A DNA stretch of 64,000 nucleotides from Pelagicoccus sp. SDUM812005 (GTDB taxonomy: Bacteria; Verrucomicrobiota; Verrucomicrobiia; Opitutales; Opitutaceae): contig NZ_JARXIA010000025.1 of the NCBI RefSeq assembly GCF_031127875.1, positions 25,674-89,673 of the forward strand. Reading direction: 5' to 3'. Numbering within the stretch: position 1 is the first letter of the stretch; every line of letters starts with the position of its first letter. The position numbers were made by a program, and so were the translations under genes. The notes under the pieces were generated by a model. It saw only the letters and a program-made list of their open reading frames with translations, was not told the DNA's origin and made no database searches. This document shows positions 28,231 to 38,558 of this stretch, piece after piece.

Positions 28231-30579
28231 ATGCCCCATCGCTCAATTCTCATTTCACTCGCGCTGGCGAGCTTCGCTCCGCTGCTCGTAGCAAAAAATT
28301 CAACTTTGCTCCGGTACGACGAGCCGGGTCAGTTCGAGCCTTTGTCCGAGGGCTTACCGATCGGCAACGGTAACGCTGGCGCTCTGGTAATGGGGCGCAC
28401 GGCGGACGAGCGAATCGTGCTCAATCACGATACGCTCTGGGCAGGCGGCCCTTACGATCCGAGCTATCCCGAGGCGGCAGAAGCGTTGCCGAGAATCCGA
28501 GAGCTGCTGTTTCAAAACAAGCACAGTGAGGCGCAGGACTTGGTGCAGCGTTCCTTCATGGCGAAGCCGATGCGGCAGATGAGTTATCAGTCTATGGCGG
28601 ACCTTCTGATGAAGGTGCCCGGTCACGAGTTCGTTGACGACTACGAGCGTTCCCTCGATTTGAGTAGAGCCCTTGCTGCGGTGAGCTACGTGAAGAATGG
28701 GGTGCGATTCACCCGAGAGAGCTTTGCCAGCTCTCCCGAGGGTGTGCTTGTGTTTCGAATACAAGCTGACCAGCCGTCGAGCGTGGATGTGACCCTGCAG
28801 TTGGGCTCCTTGCACGATGGGGCTCGCCAATCCTATTGGGCCGAGGGAATGAGAATTGCCGGTAGAAACAGTTCAAGCGAGGGGATCGAGTCAGGTTTGC
28901 GGTGGGAAGTGGAAGTGTCGGTCAAGAGAGAGGGTGGCTGGGCGCTTCCTGGGGATGGGTATTTGAAAATCCGTGACGCAGATAGCGTAACGCTGCTGGT
29001 GGCTGCGGACACGAGTTACGTAAACTGGAAGGACGTCAGCGGCGACCCGCATGAGCGGAACGCCGCGAAGATCGCTGCCGCGTCTAGCTATGAATACGAG
29101 GAACTGAAGTCCCGACACATTGCCGACTACCAATCTTTGTACGATCGTGTGGAGCTGAATCTCGAGAGTCCGCGACCCGACTTGTCTCGGCGTCCTACCG
29201 ATGCCCGCATTGCTACTTTCTCGCAGGACAATGACCCGGCGACGGCGGAGATGTACTTCAACTTCGCCCGCTACCTGCTGATCTCTTGTTCCCGTCCCGG
29301 ATCGCAGCCTGCGAACTTGCAGGGGCTTTGGAACGACAAGCTGTCGGCCCCTTGGGGGAGCAAGTACACGATCAACATCAATACGGAGATGAACTATTGG
29401 GCGGCTCAGGTGTTGCAGTTGGGCGAGTGCGTAGAGCCGCTTGCCGCGATGTTGCATGAGCTCTCGGAGTCGGGGCAGCGAACGGCCAGGAATTTCTATA
29501 ATGCCTCGGGGTGGGTCACGCATCACAACACCGACCTCTGGCGGGCGACTGCTCCGATCGATGGAGCGTTTTGGGGGATGTGGCCGATGGGCGGAGCCTG
29601 GTTGAGCCTCTTCCTGTGGGAGCGTTACGAATTTAGCGGGGATATCGCCACGCTTCGAGAAGACTATCCAGTGCTGAAAGGGGCGGCTCAATTTTTCTTG
29701 GATACGCTCGTTGAAGATCCAAGAACTGGATACTTGGTGACTGCCCCTTCGAATTCACCGGAGAATGCTCACCACGCAGGGGTGACCAACGCGGCAGGCC
29801 CCACCATGGATAATGCAATCCTGAGGGACCTGTTTCGGGCGGTTGGGCGAGCGAGCGAGGTCTTAGAGGTGGATGCCGCTTTTCGCGACGAGGTAAAAGC
29901 GACCGCTCTGCGCCTCAGCCCTTTCAAGATCGGCGAGGACGGGCAGTTGCAGGAGTGGCAGTTCGATTGGGACTTGGGAGCTCCGGAAATGGATCACCGT
30001 CACATTTCCCACCTTTATGCGCTGCACCCGAGCAACCAGATTTCTCCGCTCACCACCCCTGAGCTAACGAAGGCGGCTCGTAGGACATTGGAGTTGCGCG
30101 GCGACGAGGGAACGGGCTGGAGCTTGGCATGGAAGGTAAACTTCTGGGCGCGTCTCCTCGAAGGCGAGCGAGCTCACGACCTCCTGGAGCTTTTGATCAG
30201 CCCGGGATATTGCTATACCAACATGTTCGACGCCCATCCACCGTTCCAGATAGATGGTAATTTTGGTGGGGCCAACGGCATCGCAGAGATGCTGTTGCAA
30301 GCCCACCTAGAGGATGAGGCAGGTGTACCAATGATTCAACTACTGCCGGCTTTACCCGCCTCATGGCCTGCGGGCTCGTTCCGAGGGTTCAAGACGCGGA
30401 AGGGGTTCACGGTAGATATGGCATGGGAAGGCGGAGAACTGAAGTCAGCGCTGGTTCGCGCGGATCGGGACGGCTCCGTGACCTTTGTTTTAGGGGAGAA
30501 GCGGGGGCGCTTCGATTTGAAAAAGGGCGATGAGATCAATTTGAGCGAGGGATTGGAATCTGCTGAGATCCTTCGCTAG
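28231..30579 (+). CDS. GH95 alpha-L-fucosidase/alpha-L-galactosidase
   Basis: 782 residues with a short signal peptide (MPHRSILISLALASFAPLLVA). The N-terminal domain has the family signature LPIGNGNAGALVMG and VLNHDTLWAGGP (about 38-75). The (alpha/alpha)6 barrel carries PANLQGLWNDKLSAPWGSKY (about 358-377), NTEMNYW (384-390) and HHNTDLWR (431-438), regions that hold the active-site Asn residues of GH95. The C-terminal part with DGNFGG is also conserved. GH95 enzymes cleave alpha-1,2-linked L-fucose, and some act on L-galactose. In a xylan locus the L-galactose activity seems the better guess, because complex cereal xylans carry it; this is inference. It follows the GH43-GH5 gene by 56 bp and converges with the next gene. 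Confidence 0.92.
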   Translation: MPHRSILISLALASFAPLLVAKNSTLLRYDEPGQFEPLSEGLPIGNGNAGALVMGRTADERIVLNHDTLWAGGPYDPSYPEAAEALPRIRELLFQNKHSEAQDLVQRSFMAKPMRQMSYQSMADLLMKVPGHEFVDDYERSLDLSRALAAVSYVKNGVRFTRESFASSPEGVLVFRIQADQPSSVDVTLQLGSLHDGARQSYWAEGMRIAGRNSSSEGIESGLRWEVEVSVKREGGWALPGDGYLKIRDADSVTLLVAADTSYVNWKDVSGDPHERNAAKIAAASSYEYEELKSRHIADYQSLYDRVELNLESPRPDLSRRPTDARIATFSQDNDPATAEMYFNFARYLLISCSRPGSQPANLQGLWNDKLSAPWGSKYTININTEMNYWAAQVLQLGECVEPLAAMLHELSESGQRTARNFYNASGWVTHHNTDLWRATAPIDGAFWGMWPMGGAWLSLFLWERYEFSGDIATLREDYPVLKGAAQFFLDTLVEDPRTGYLVTAPSNSPENAHHAGVTNAAGPTMDNAILRDLFRAVGRASEVLEVDAAFRDEVKATALRLSPFKIGEDGQLQEWQFDWDLGAPEMDHRHISHLYALHPSNQISPLTTPELTKAARRTLELRGDEGTGWSLAWKVNFWARLLEGERAHDLLELLISPGYCYTNMFDAHPPFQIDGNFGGANGIAEMLLQAHLEDEAGVPMIQLLPALPASWPAGSFRGFKTRKGFTVDMAWEGGELKSALVRADRDGSVTFVLGEKRGRFDLKKGDEINLSEGLESAEILR

Positions 30580-30594
30580 CCCAGCGACCGTAGC

Positions 30595-31521
30595 TTACTC
30601 GATGTCCTTATGGTCTTCGGAGGTATCGATGACTTCGAGTTCGCCCATCTCGATCTTTCCGGGAAGCAAGTTTCGCCGCATTCGACCTGAGGCGGTCCCA
30701 AAGAGCTTGGAGGCGGATTGGGCCATGTTGGCGAGCTCTTCGTCGAAGTTTCGCCCTTTGGCTCGCATGCTGAATCGGGTGATCCAGAGGACCTCCTTTT
30801 CCTTTTTCTCGACCAGTTTTTTGAAGTCGTAGGCGACGAGGATGACGAAGTAACGTGAGGCTTCCACTTCGGCGACGAGGTCGTCGAAGATCAAGCGCTG
30901 CGGCCCGCCAAGGGTGTCGTCCTTGTAATGTTCGAACAGGTCCGGAGCGAACCCGAGCAGTTGAGCATTGTAGTCGTTTGCTTGGCGCCGGGCTCGCTCA
31001 GCCATCGACTGAATGGTGAGCATCGTCTCTAGCTTCGCTTCCGACGGGGTGGCGCTGAATGTGACGACTCCTGCGCTTTCTCCGTCGAGTTCTAGGCTGT
31101 CGAGCTGGTCGATGGTCGCGGTCAGGTTTTGGATGACGCTCTGGCTCAATCCGTCGTCGAAGGGGATCGTTTTCCCCCAGTTGACGACGATCATGAGATC
31201 GGTTTTACGAGGATCCGACTGGGGCAAGTAATTTTGCCGGTGAAGGGCATTGGCTAGTATCTCCGCCATTTCTTCTACGGTGAGGGCGTTGAGGGACTCG
31301 TCTTTTCCGCTGGGATCGATGGTCTTGCCCATTGCCAGGGCGTAGGTTTCAGCTTTCCAAGCTCCGTTGTCTAGTCGCTCCCGTTCGTAATTGGGACTGG
31401 TTACGGAGTGGGCCATGGTGTGGCGAGGCCTGGGCTCTTTGGCGGAAGTCGTGGGGACGGCGATGAAGCATTGCAGGGAAAGTGAGAGGAATGGGAGTAT
31501 TAGAATAGCGCTCGTTCTCAT
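30595..31521 (-). CDS. Exported protein of unknown function
   Basis: 308 residues with a signal peptide (MRTSAILILPFLSLSLQCFI). I do not recognise a family. It has a helical central region with many Glu and Lys (MLTIQSMAERARRQANDYNA), an ALTVEEMAEILANAL segment and a strand DLMIVVNWGK. An acidic end (GELEVIDTSEDHKDIE) closes the protein. It is the only minus-strand gene inside the plus-strand hydrolase run, and its stop lies 15 bp from the GH95 stop, so it is not part of that transcript. A candidate operator (site D) is 126 bp upstream. No carbohydrate-active motif is present, so its presence here may be accidental. Confidence 0.7.
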   Translation of the reverse strand: MRTSAILILPFLSLSLQCFIAVPTTSAKEPRPRHTMAHSVTSPNYERERLDNGAWKAETYALAMGKTIDPSGKDESLNALTVEEMAEILANALHRQNYLPQSDPRKTDLMIVVNWGKTIPFDDGLSQSVIQNLTATIDQLDSLELDGESAGVVTFSATPSEAKLETMLTIQSMAERARRQANDYNAQLLGFAPDLFEHYKDDTLGGPQRLIFDDLVAEVEASRYFVILVAYDFKKLVEKKEKEVLWITRFSMRAKGRNFDEELANMAQSASKLFGTASGRMRRNLLPGKIEMGELEVIDTSEDHKDIE

Positions 31522-31614
31522 GTGAAGTAAAAGAAGGTGATGTTTTCGTTCATCAGTTCTAGCTTAGCTCTGGATAACGAAAGGAAGGAAAGCCTCAAAA
31601 GTATTCATATACCA

Positions 31615-31656
31615 CTATAGTCATGGGTTGATTATTTCTTATGACTGTAGATATAG
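31615..31656. promoter_or_regulatory. Candidate operator and inverted repeat (site D)
   Basis: The weaker of the seven sites: half-sites TATGACT (31640-31646) and AGATATA (31649-31655) separated by GT. A partly overlapping inverted repeat, CTATAGTCAT (31615-31624) and ATGACTGTAG (31641-31650), has one mismatch. It lies between the divergent hypothetical and CE1-type genes, 126 and 145 bp from their starts. Confidence 0.35.
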
Positions 31657-31731
31657 AGTAAGTTTTACTAACTAAGCCTTGAAGCCTTTGTGAGGGAAGG
31701 GCTTGATCGTAAGGGTACGTCAACCCCGTAA

Positions 31732-32700
<969 letters not shown>

Positions 32701-32714
32701 AATCTACGATCAGA

Positions 32715-34658
32715 ATGAAGTGTCTGCTATCTCTTTCCGCTGCAATGGCAGCAATTATATCCAACCTCGATGCCCTTGAGTTACAGAGTCCCGCGGGAGA
32801 TCTGCGGGTCAATCTAGAGCTTGAGGATGGGGCCCTGACTTACGCCGTTTATTACGATGAGGTGGTGGTTTTGGAACCTTCACCACTCGGATTGGAAACG
32901 AGCATCGGACGTTTCGACCGTGGCCTTGAACATATTGGGCAGGAGGAGCGTCGCATTGAAGAGAGCTACGAGCTGCCGCATGGGAAGGTGAGGCACGTGG
33001 ACTACCTCGCCAATGAGTTGACGGCACGCTATCGGAACGAGCAGGGGGATTTGATGGAGGTTGTTTTTCGCGTTAGCGACAACGACATTGCCTTTGCGTA
33101 TCGAATTTCTAGTGACGAAAAGGTTCGCATGATCGTGGAATCTGAACGCACGGGCTTTGACCTTCCGAAAACGGCGACTGCATTTGTGACGCACCAAGCC
33201 AAGGCAGGTACTGGATGGATGGGGACCAAGCCAAGCTACGAAGAGGGATATCTGCTAGACGCGGAAGTCGGTACGGCCTCTCCCACAGGCTTAGGCTTCA
33301 CGTTTCCGGCGTTGTTTCGGCTCGGCGGAAAAGGTTGGTTGATGGTTTCTGAAACAGGCGTTTCCAGCAAATATGCAGGGACAAGACTGAGCGATCCAAG
33401 TCCGGACGGACTCTATCGAATCGCCTTTCCCGAGCCCGATGAGAATGGAGGTATTGGCGCATCGACTGTGGCAACGGCGCTTCCTATGACGACGCCTTGG
33501 CGTACCCTTACCTTTGGAGAAACCTTGGCGCCCATCGTCGAGTCTACGGTGGCGACTGACGTGGTGAAGCCGATGTACGAGGCATCCATGGACTACCGTC
33601 CCGGGCGTGCTACTTGGAGTTGGTTGCTTTGGCAGGACCCGAGCATGAACGAAGAGGCGCAGCGGACGTTCATCGACCTCGCTGCGGATCTAGATTTCGA
33701 GTACATTTTGATCGACGCGCTGTGGGACAGAAATCTGGGTCGAGATAAATTAGCTGAGCTGGTTACGTACGCGAATTCCAAAGACGTCGACGTTCTGCTT
33801 TGGTACAACTCTAACGGTTTTTGGAATGATGCTCCGCAAGGGCCACGCAATCGCTTGGACAGTGCTCCTGCTCGGGAGGAGGAGATGGCTTGGCTGCAGT
33901 CGATCGGCGTGAAGGGCCTGAAGGTCGACTTCTTTGGCGGAGACAAGCAAGTGACGATGAAACTCTACGAGGATATCATGACGGATGCCAATCGCTATGG
34001 CCTGAACCTCAACTTTCATGGAGCCACCCTCCCGCGAGGCTGGGAACGAATGTATCCAAATCACATGACAAGCGAAGCGGTGACCGCATCGGAGAATCTC
34101 GTGTTCTCGCAAGGTTTTGCCGATAGCGAAGCTTGGCGCAGCACTGTGATCTCTCTGGTGCGAAATCCTGTGGCGGCGATGGACTATGGCCCGCTTGTTT
34201 TGAATAATCGGTTTTCGGGCGATCCGGAGAGCGGAAATGTTCGCAGGACGACAGACGCGTTCCAGCTTGCGACGTCGGTCTTGTTTTTCTCTCCTCTGCA
34301 GCATTTCGGACTTACGCCTCGAGTTTTCGAAGAACAACCCGGCTACGTGATAGAGTTCCTGCACGAAGTGCCGGCAGTATGGGACGAAACGCGATTTGTG
34401 GACGGCTATCCAGGGACGCATGCGGTGATTGCTCGTCGTTCCGGTACCCGATGGTACCTTGCCGCGACGAATGGCGAGGAGGAAGCCAAGACGCTATCTT
34501 TAACGGTTCCTTTTCTCGCTGGCGAGACGCTCTCTCTCATTCACGATAAAAAGGGAAAGCAGCATTCCGGTTTGAGCGAGTTGACCGTGGAGGCTGACGG
34601 TCAGTTGAAACTCGACCTAGAGGGGCACGGTGGAGCGGTCCTGTATCACCGAAAATAG
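32715..34658 (+). CDS. GH97 glycoside hydrolase, probably retaining alpha-galactosidase
   Basis: 647 residues with a signal peptide (MKCLLSLSAAMAAIISNLDA). It has an N-terminal beta-sandwich, a (beta/alpha)8 barrel (LIDALWDRNLGRDKL, VLLWYNSNGFWND, GLKVDFFGGD) and a C-terminal beta domain. D405 in KVDFF is placed like the nucleophile of retaining GH97 alpha-galactosidases. The inverting alpha-glucosidases (SusB type) lack this Asp. Glu454 and Glu460 in the following NHMTSEAVTASENL stretch are nearby candidates for the acid/base, but I did not fix which. It follows the CE1 esterase and precedes the GH43 gene by 61 bp. A role in removing alpha-galactose caps from complex arabinoxylan side chains is likely. 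Confidence 0.9.
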   Translation: MKCLLSLSAAMAAIISNLDALELQSPAGDLRVNLELEDGALTYAVYYDEVVVLEPSPLGLETSIGRFDRGLEHIGQEERRIEESYELPHGKVRHVDYLANELTARYRNEQGDLMEVVFRVSDNDIAFAYRISSDEKVRMIVESERTGFDLPKTATAFVTHQAKAGTGWMGTKPSYEEGYLLDAEVGTASPTGLGFTFPALFRLGGKGWLMVSETGVSSKYAGTRLSDPSPDGLYRIAFPEPDENGGIGASTVATALPMTTPWRTLTFGETLAPIVESTVATDVVKPMYEASMDYRPGRATWSWLLWQDPSMNEEAQRTFIDLAADLDFEYILIDALWDRNLGRDKLAELVTYANSKDVDVLLWYNSNGFWNDAPQGPRNRLDSAPAREEEMAWLQSIGVKGLKVDFFGGDKQVTMKLYEDIMTDANRYGLNLNFHGATLPRGWERMYPNHMTSEAVTASENLVFSQGFADSEAWRSTVISLVRNPVAAMDYGPLVLNNRFSGDPESGNVRRTTDAFQLATSVLFFSPLQHFGLTPRVFEEQPGYVIEFLHEVPAVWDETRFVDGYPGTHAVIARRSGTRWYLAATNGEEEAKTLSLTVPFLAGETLSLIHDKKGKQHSGLSELTVEADGQLKLDLEGHGGAVLYHRK

Positions 34659-34719
34659 CTTTTTGCCGTACCCCGTGCTTCATCCACTCGGATTTCGATC
34701 AACCAGTTCACACCTCGCT

Positions 34720-36303
34720 ATGACAAGATATAATACATTTTTCCAGTTGTTCGGCTTGCTGTCTCTCTGCGCAGCTGGGTTCGCAAGCTCTGAGAAGGCC
34801 ACGAATCCGTTCATCTGGGCAGATGTGCCGGATGTGGCGGTAATCCGTGTCGATGACACTTATTACATGAGCAGCACCACCATGCACATGAGTCCCGGAC
34901 TTCCGATTATGAAGTCGAAGGATCTGGTGAATTGGGAGTTGCTGGGGTACGCTTACGATACCTTGGCTGACAATGAAGCTCTAAGGCTGGAAACTGAACG
35001 TAGCGCCTATGGGCGAGGCTCATGGGCGAGTAGCTTGCGTTATCACGAGGGGAAATTTTACGTATCCACTTTTTCTGATACAAGCGGGCGTACCCACATA
35101 TATGTTACAGACGATATCGAGAAGTGCGAGTGGGAGGAGATCTCTTTTGAGCCTTCGCTGCACGATCACTCCTTGGTTTTTGATGACGACGGGACGGTGT
35201 ATTTACTTTATGGAGGCGGGAACTTGCGCTTGGTAGAGCTAGAGGAGGATCTGTCGGGGATCAAGGAAGGCGGTTTTAACGAAGTGGTGATAGAGCATGC
35301 GGAAAAGGTGGCGACCGATAACGCGATGTTGCATGCCGAGGGCACGCAAGTGCTCAAGAAGGACGGTTGGTACTACGTTATGAACATCTGCTGGCCGCAG
35401 GGTGGGATGCGTACCCAGATTGTGCATCGTTCGAAATCGATAAAAGGGCCCTACGAGGGGCGCATGGTATTGCAGGACAAGGGCGTCGCTCAAGGTTGTT
35501 TGATCGATACCCCGGAAGGCGAATGGTATGCTGTCCTGTTTCAGGACAATGGCGCTGTCGGACGCAGTCCATGGCTCGTTCCGGTGACATGGGAAGACGG
35601 CTGGCCGGTGCTCGGTGAGGATGGGAAGGCTCCGATGGTATTGGATATCGAGGACACGGAGGACGGATTTTCGAATATCGTCAGCTCGGACGAGTTCAAC
35701 CGCGGCTCTGGAGAGGCTTTGCCGCTTGCGTGGCAGTGGAATCACAACCCGGTGAACGACAAGTGGTCAATCGGCGAACGAAGAGGGCATTTGAGATTGG
35801 AGACGGTTCGCGTCGACGACGATGTGCTGCACGCCAGAAACATGCTGACGCAGCGGACCTTCGGGCCGGTCAGCGTGGCGGAGACCAAGCTCGACGTATT
35901 GAAAATGGAGAACGGCGACACGGCGGGCATGATCGCGCTGCAACAAGATTATGGATACGTGGGGGTCGTTCAAGAAAGCGGCCAGCGGTCGGTCGTCATG
36001 GTGCGCGCCCACGATGGCGAACCGGAGGTCTTGGCGACGATTCCTTTGAAGCAGAAATCCGTCTATTTCAGAATCGGGTGCGACTTTCGGGAGCGTACCG
36101 ATGAAGCGTACTTCTTCTACAGCCTCGATGGACAGTCCTGGGAGCGAATTGGCGAGGCCCTGCAAATGCGTTACACGCTACCGCATTTCATGGGCTACCG
36201 TTTCGGCTTGTTCAACTGGGCGAGCGAGGAAGTGGGCGGGTATGTAGATTTCGACTACTATCGCATTAGCGGCGAGCTCAGCGGCCTTGGATTGGAAAAC
36301 TGA
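34720..36303 (+). CDS. Secreted GH43 beta-xylosidase/arabinofuranosidase with C2 domain
   Basis: 527 residues starting at the ATG at 34720; the in-frame ATG at 34630 lies inside the GH97 gene and would place a non-signal stretch first. Signal peptide MTRYNTFFQLFGLLSLCAAG. GH43 propeller at about 25-320, with base D38 (ADVPDVAV), D149 (LHDHSLVFDDDG) and acid E207 (LHAEGTQ). A beta-xylosidase-type C2 sandwich follows (about 335-520, WQWNHNPVNDKWSIGER). The same C2 signature (WQWNHNPDESKWSLSER) is in the large GH43-GH5 protein, so the two are related. This gene ends the plus-strand run at a bidirectional terminator. Confidence 0.92.
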   Translation: MTRYNTFFQLFGLLSLCAAGFASSEKATNPFIWADVPDVAVIRVDDTYYMSSTTMHMSPGLPIMKSKDLVNWELLGYAYDTLADNEALRLETERSAYGRGSWASSLRYHEGKFYVSTFSDTSGRTHIYVTDDIEKCEWEEISFEPSLHDHSLVFDDDGTVYLLYGGGNLRLVELEEDLSGIKEGGFNEVVIEHAEKVATDNAMLHAEGTQVLKKDGWYYVMNICWPQGGMRTQIVHRSKSIKGPYEGRMVLQDKGVAQGCLIDTPEGEWYAVLFQDNGAVGRSPWLVPVTWEDGWPVLGEDGKAPMVLDIEDTEDGFSNIVSSDEFNRGSGEALPLAWQWNHNPVNDKWSIGERRGHLRLETVRVDDDVLHARNMLTQRTFGPVSVAETKLDVLKMENGDTAGMIALQQDYGYVGVVQESGQRSVVMVRAHDGEPEVLATIPLKQKSVYFRIGCDFRERTDEAYFFYSLDGQSWERIGEALQMRYTLPHFMGYRFGLFNWASEEVGGYVDFDYYRISGELSGLGLEN

Positions 36304-36349
36304 ATTGGGTTTTCGCAATATTCCTTGCAAGGGAATCGGATAGGGAAAA

Positions 36350-36380
36350 TGCCACTCCTCTCGAGGAGTGGCACTTTTTT
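36350..36380. terminator. Bidirectional terminator between convergent GH43 and GH51 genes
   Basis: Stem TGCCACTCCT (36350-36359)/AGGAGTGGCA (36364-36373) with a CTCG loop. It is followed by TTTTTT on the plus strand and by TTTT on the minus strand. A second hairpin at 36403-36423 (ATTGCCCA/TGGGCAAT) lies on the GH51 side and lacks a T-run. Confidence 0.85.
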
Positions 36381-36440
36381 GCTTAGTGAAAAGTTCGATC
36401 TCATTGCCCAGAGGCTGGGCAATGGCGATTGCTGTAACGC

Positions 36441-38447
36441 TTACTTCAGCGGGAGGACGTAGATTGAGGCGCTGAGGGCAGGCGAGCTAAGCCCTTTGGC
36501 AATCTGGGTGATCTCCGTCTCGACGATCTCGACGACACGTTCCTTGCCGGGCGTGTTGTGAGCGAATTCATCGGGGCCGCTGAAGTGCCAGCGCTTGCCG
36601 GCATCGCCAGCTTCCATTTCGCTCAGATCTAGGTCGATGGTTAATTCCGATTCGGTGGGATTTATGACGGAGAGCGTGAGGGCTTTGCCGTCCTCGGTGA
36701 GGGCGGCTGACACGTCCAAAACCTCGTGTTCGAACTCCACGTTTACCGGTTGGGTCCCGAAGTGGCGGCGATACATCTTCAAGGCGATACCCGTGGTATC
36801 CATTTCCGCTGCGATGCGAGTTGTCTTGATGGCTCCGATCACGTTCACCGTCTGAGCGTAAAGCGCCATATCGATAATGTCGGTGTGGCGGAAATACTCG
36901 TGGAGACCTGCGGCGATGCCAAGTCCGTCCGCCACGTCGTAGACGCAGCCCAGCTCGCCATACTTGTAGGTGCGGTGCCAATAGTTCCACTCGGTCATGG
37001 CGATGGGCATGGTCTTTCCGTTTAGCGCCTCGAGCTTAGGCTGCAACTCGCGATGGCCCTCGGCTTTGTTGCGGATGTTTTGTCGCATGTTTTCCAGGTG
37101 AGCGGCGATGTCGACGCGCCCCTCGTCTGACCAGGGAGTGCGGCCGGTGTAGAAGTGCTCGGAAATGTAGTCCATGTATTCATGGCTGTCCATGAGCATG
37201 CCCTCGGTCCAAGTGACGCCGCGGCGGACTTGCGCTAGGTCAGTTTCGTTCACGCGTTCCAAGTCGCCGGAGGCGATGAGTATGAGGTCGGAGTCCGCTC
37301 CGAGCATCGCTTCGGCTACTCGGTTGTGCTTGAGCGAGTAGTGATGCAATTGCATATGGCCTAGCTGCCAGTTGCCCCACATCTCGTTGCCCACGCACCA
37401 GTACTTCACGCCGTAAGGCTTCTTGTGTCCGTTGTCGGCTCTCCAGCCCCCTCCGATAGTAGAGGTTTCGCCGTTTGTGTATTCGACCCATTGGGCCGCG
37501 GAATAGGCGTCGCCGAAGCCAGTGTTGGCCGCAATCATCGGTTCCGTGCCGAGGAGGCGGCAGAAGGCCAGAAACTCGTCGGTGCCGAAGTCGTTGTGCT
37601 CGACGCCGGTCCAGGCTGGATTTACGCGAGGAGGGCGACGGTCGCGGTCGCCGATGCCGTCGCGCCAGTCGTAGCCGCTAACGAAGTTTCCGCCCGGCCA
37701 GCGGTAGAGCGGAGAGTCGAGTTCCTTGAGCAGTTCGATGGTGTCGCTCCGCATGCCGTCGATGTTGTCGCCCGGCATGAGGGAAAGGGTGCCCAGCTGG
37801 ATGGTTCCGCGCAGGACGCGAACGCTGAGAGAGGCCCCTTGAGAGGTCGTTTTACCGGGGGTGAATGAAAATGCTTTTTTGGCGTATTTCTTGCCGGAGA
37901 AGGTGAGTTTCTGCGTGCTGCTCTCTCCTTCGCCATTGCCCCAATTGAGGCTCACTTCCACTTCGGCGGCGCCGCCGAGGGGCTTGACCCAGAGGTAGCC
38001 TGGGTAGTCGAGGCCTTGCTTGACGCCGAGGTCGCTCTGGCGAACTCCGCTGCCGGAGGCGATCCGCGGGGTGTGCTTTCCGACGAAACTGTCTTCTGTG
38101 ACCATGGTCAGGCCGGAGGGCTCGCCAATGATCTCCCAGGGCGAGGCCGATATCACTGGAAACTCGGTACTGTCGATGACGCCGGGGAAATCTGGGTCTG
38201 CCAGCGTCTGATCGCCGTAAGGGTTATAGTCTTCGGTGATGGGGTGGTAGAACTTTCGGTCTTCGAGCATCTCGGCCCAAATGCCTCCGTAGATGCAGCG
38301 GCCCATATGCTCGATAAACTGGCCGTAGATCATGGGATTGATCGCGTCGGCGCGTTCTTCGGCGTCGATACGGACAGTCACGTCCACCACGGGTTGGGCT
38401 GATAGCGCGAATGGCAGCGCTCCAAGTAGTAGTATTTGTTTTTTCAA
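36441..38447 (-). CDS. GH51 alpha-L-arabinofuranosidase
   Basis: 668 residues. A TTG start codon at 38447 is used, because it alone gives a full signal peptide (MKKQILLLGALPFALSAQ); no in-frame ATG fits. Family signature NPMIYGQFIEHMGRCIYGG, a CBM-like insert at about 130-220, and the barrel with acid/base E355 (WCVGNEMWGNW) and nucleophile E486 (MTEWNYW). A C-terminal beta domain ends at YVLPLK. GH51 enzymes release terminal alpha-1,2 or alpha-1,3 arabinofuranose from arabinoxylan or arabinan. Most GH51 enzymes are cytoplasmic, so the apparent signal peptide is a point of interest. It is the last gene of the minus-strand set, 111 bp after the hydrolase gene. Confidence 0.9.
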   Translation of the reverse strand: MKKQILLLGALPFALSAQPVVDVTVRIDAEERADAINPMIYGQFIEHMGRCIYGGIWAEMLEDRKFYHPITEDYNPYGDQTLADPDFPGVIDSTEFPVISASPWEIIGEPSGLTMVTEDSFVGKHTPRIASGSGVRQSDLGVKQGLDYPGYLWVKPLGGAAEVEVSLNWGNGEGESSTQKLTFSGKKYAKKAFSFTPGKTTSQGASLSVRVLRGTIQLGTLSLMPGDNIDGMRSDTIELLKELDSPLYRWPGGNFVSGYDWRDGIGDRDRRPPRVNPAWTGVEHNDFGTDEFLAFCRLLGTEPMIAANTGFGDAYSAAQWVEYTNGETSTIGGGWRADNGHKKPYGVKYWCVGNEMWGNWQLGHMQLHHYSLKHNRVAEAMLGADSDLILIASGDLERVNETDLAQVRRGVTWTEGMLMDSHEYMDYISEHFYTGRTPWSDEGRVDIAAHLENMRQNIRNKAEGHRELQPKLEALNGKTMPIAMTEWNYWHRTYKYGELGCVYDVADGLGIAAGLHEYFRHTDIIDMALYAQTVNVIGAIKTTRIAAEMDTTGIALKMYRRHFGTQPVNVEFEHEVLDVSAALTEDGKALTLSVINPTESELTIDLDLSEMEAGDAGKRWHFSGPDEFAHNTPGKERVVEIVETEITQIAKGLSSPALSASIYVLPLK

Positions 38448-38558
38448 GGTCCTTGAGGTTATGTGTTTGTTCGCTCCGGCTGTCTTTCGAGCGAAAGAAA
38501 TAATAATGGCTCTTCAGAGAACGGACGTATCGCCTTGAGCGGTGAATGTTGTTTTTGT

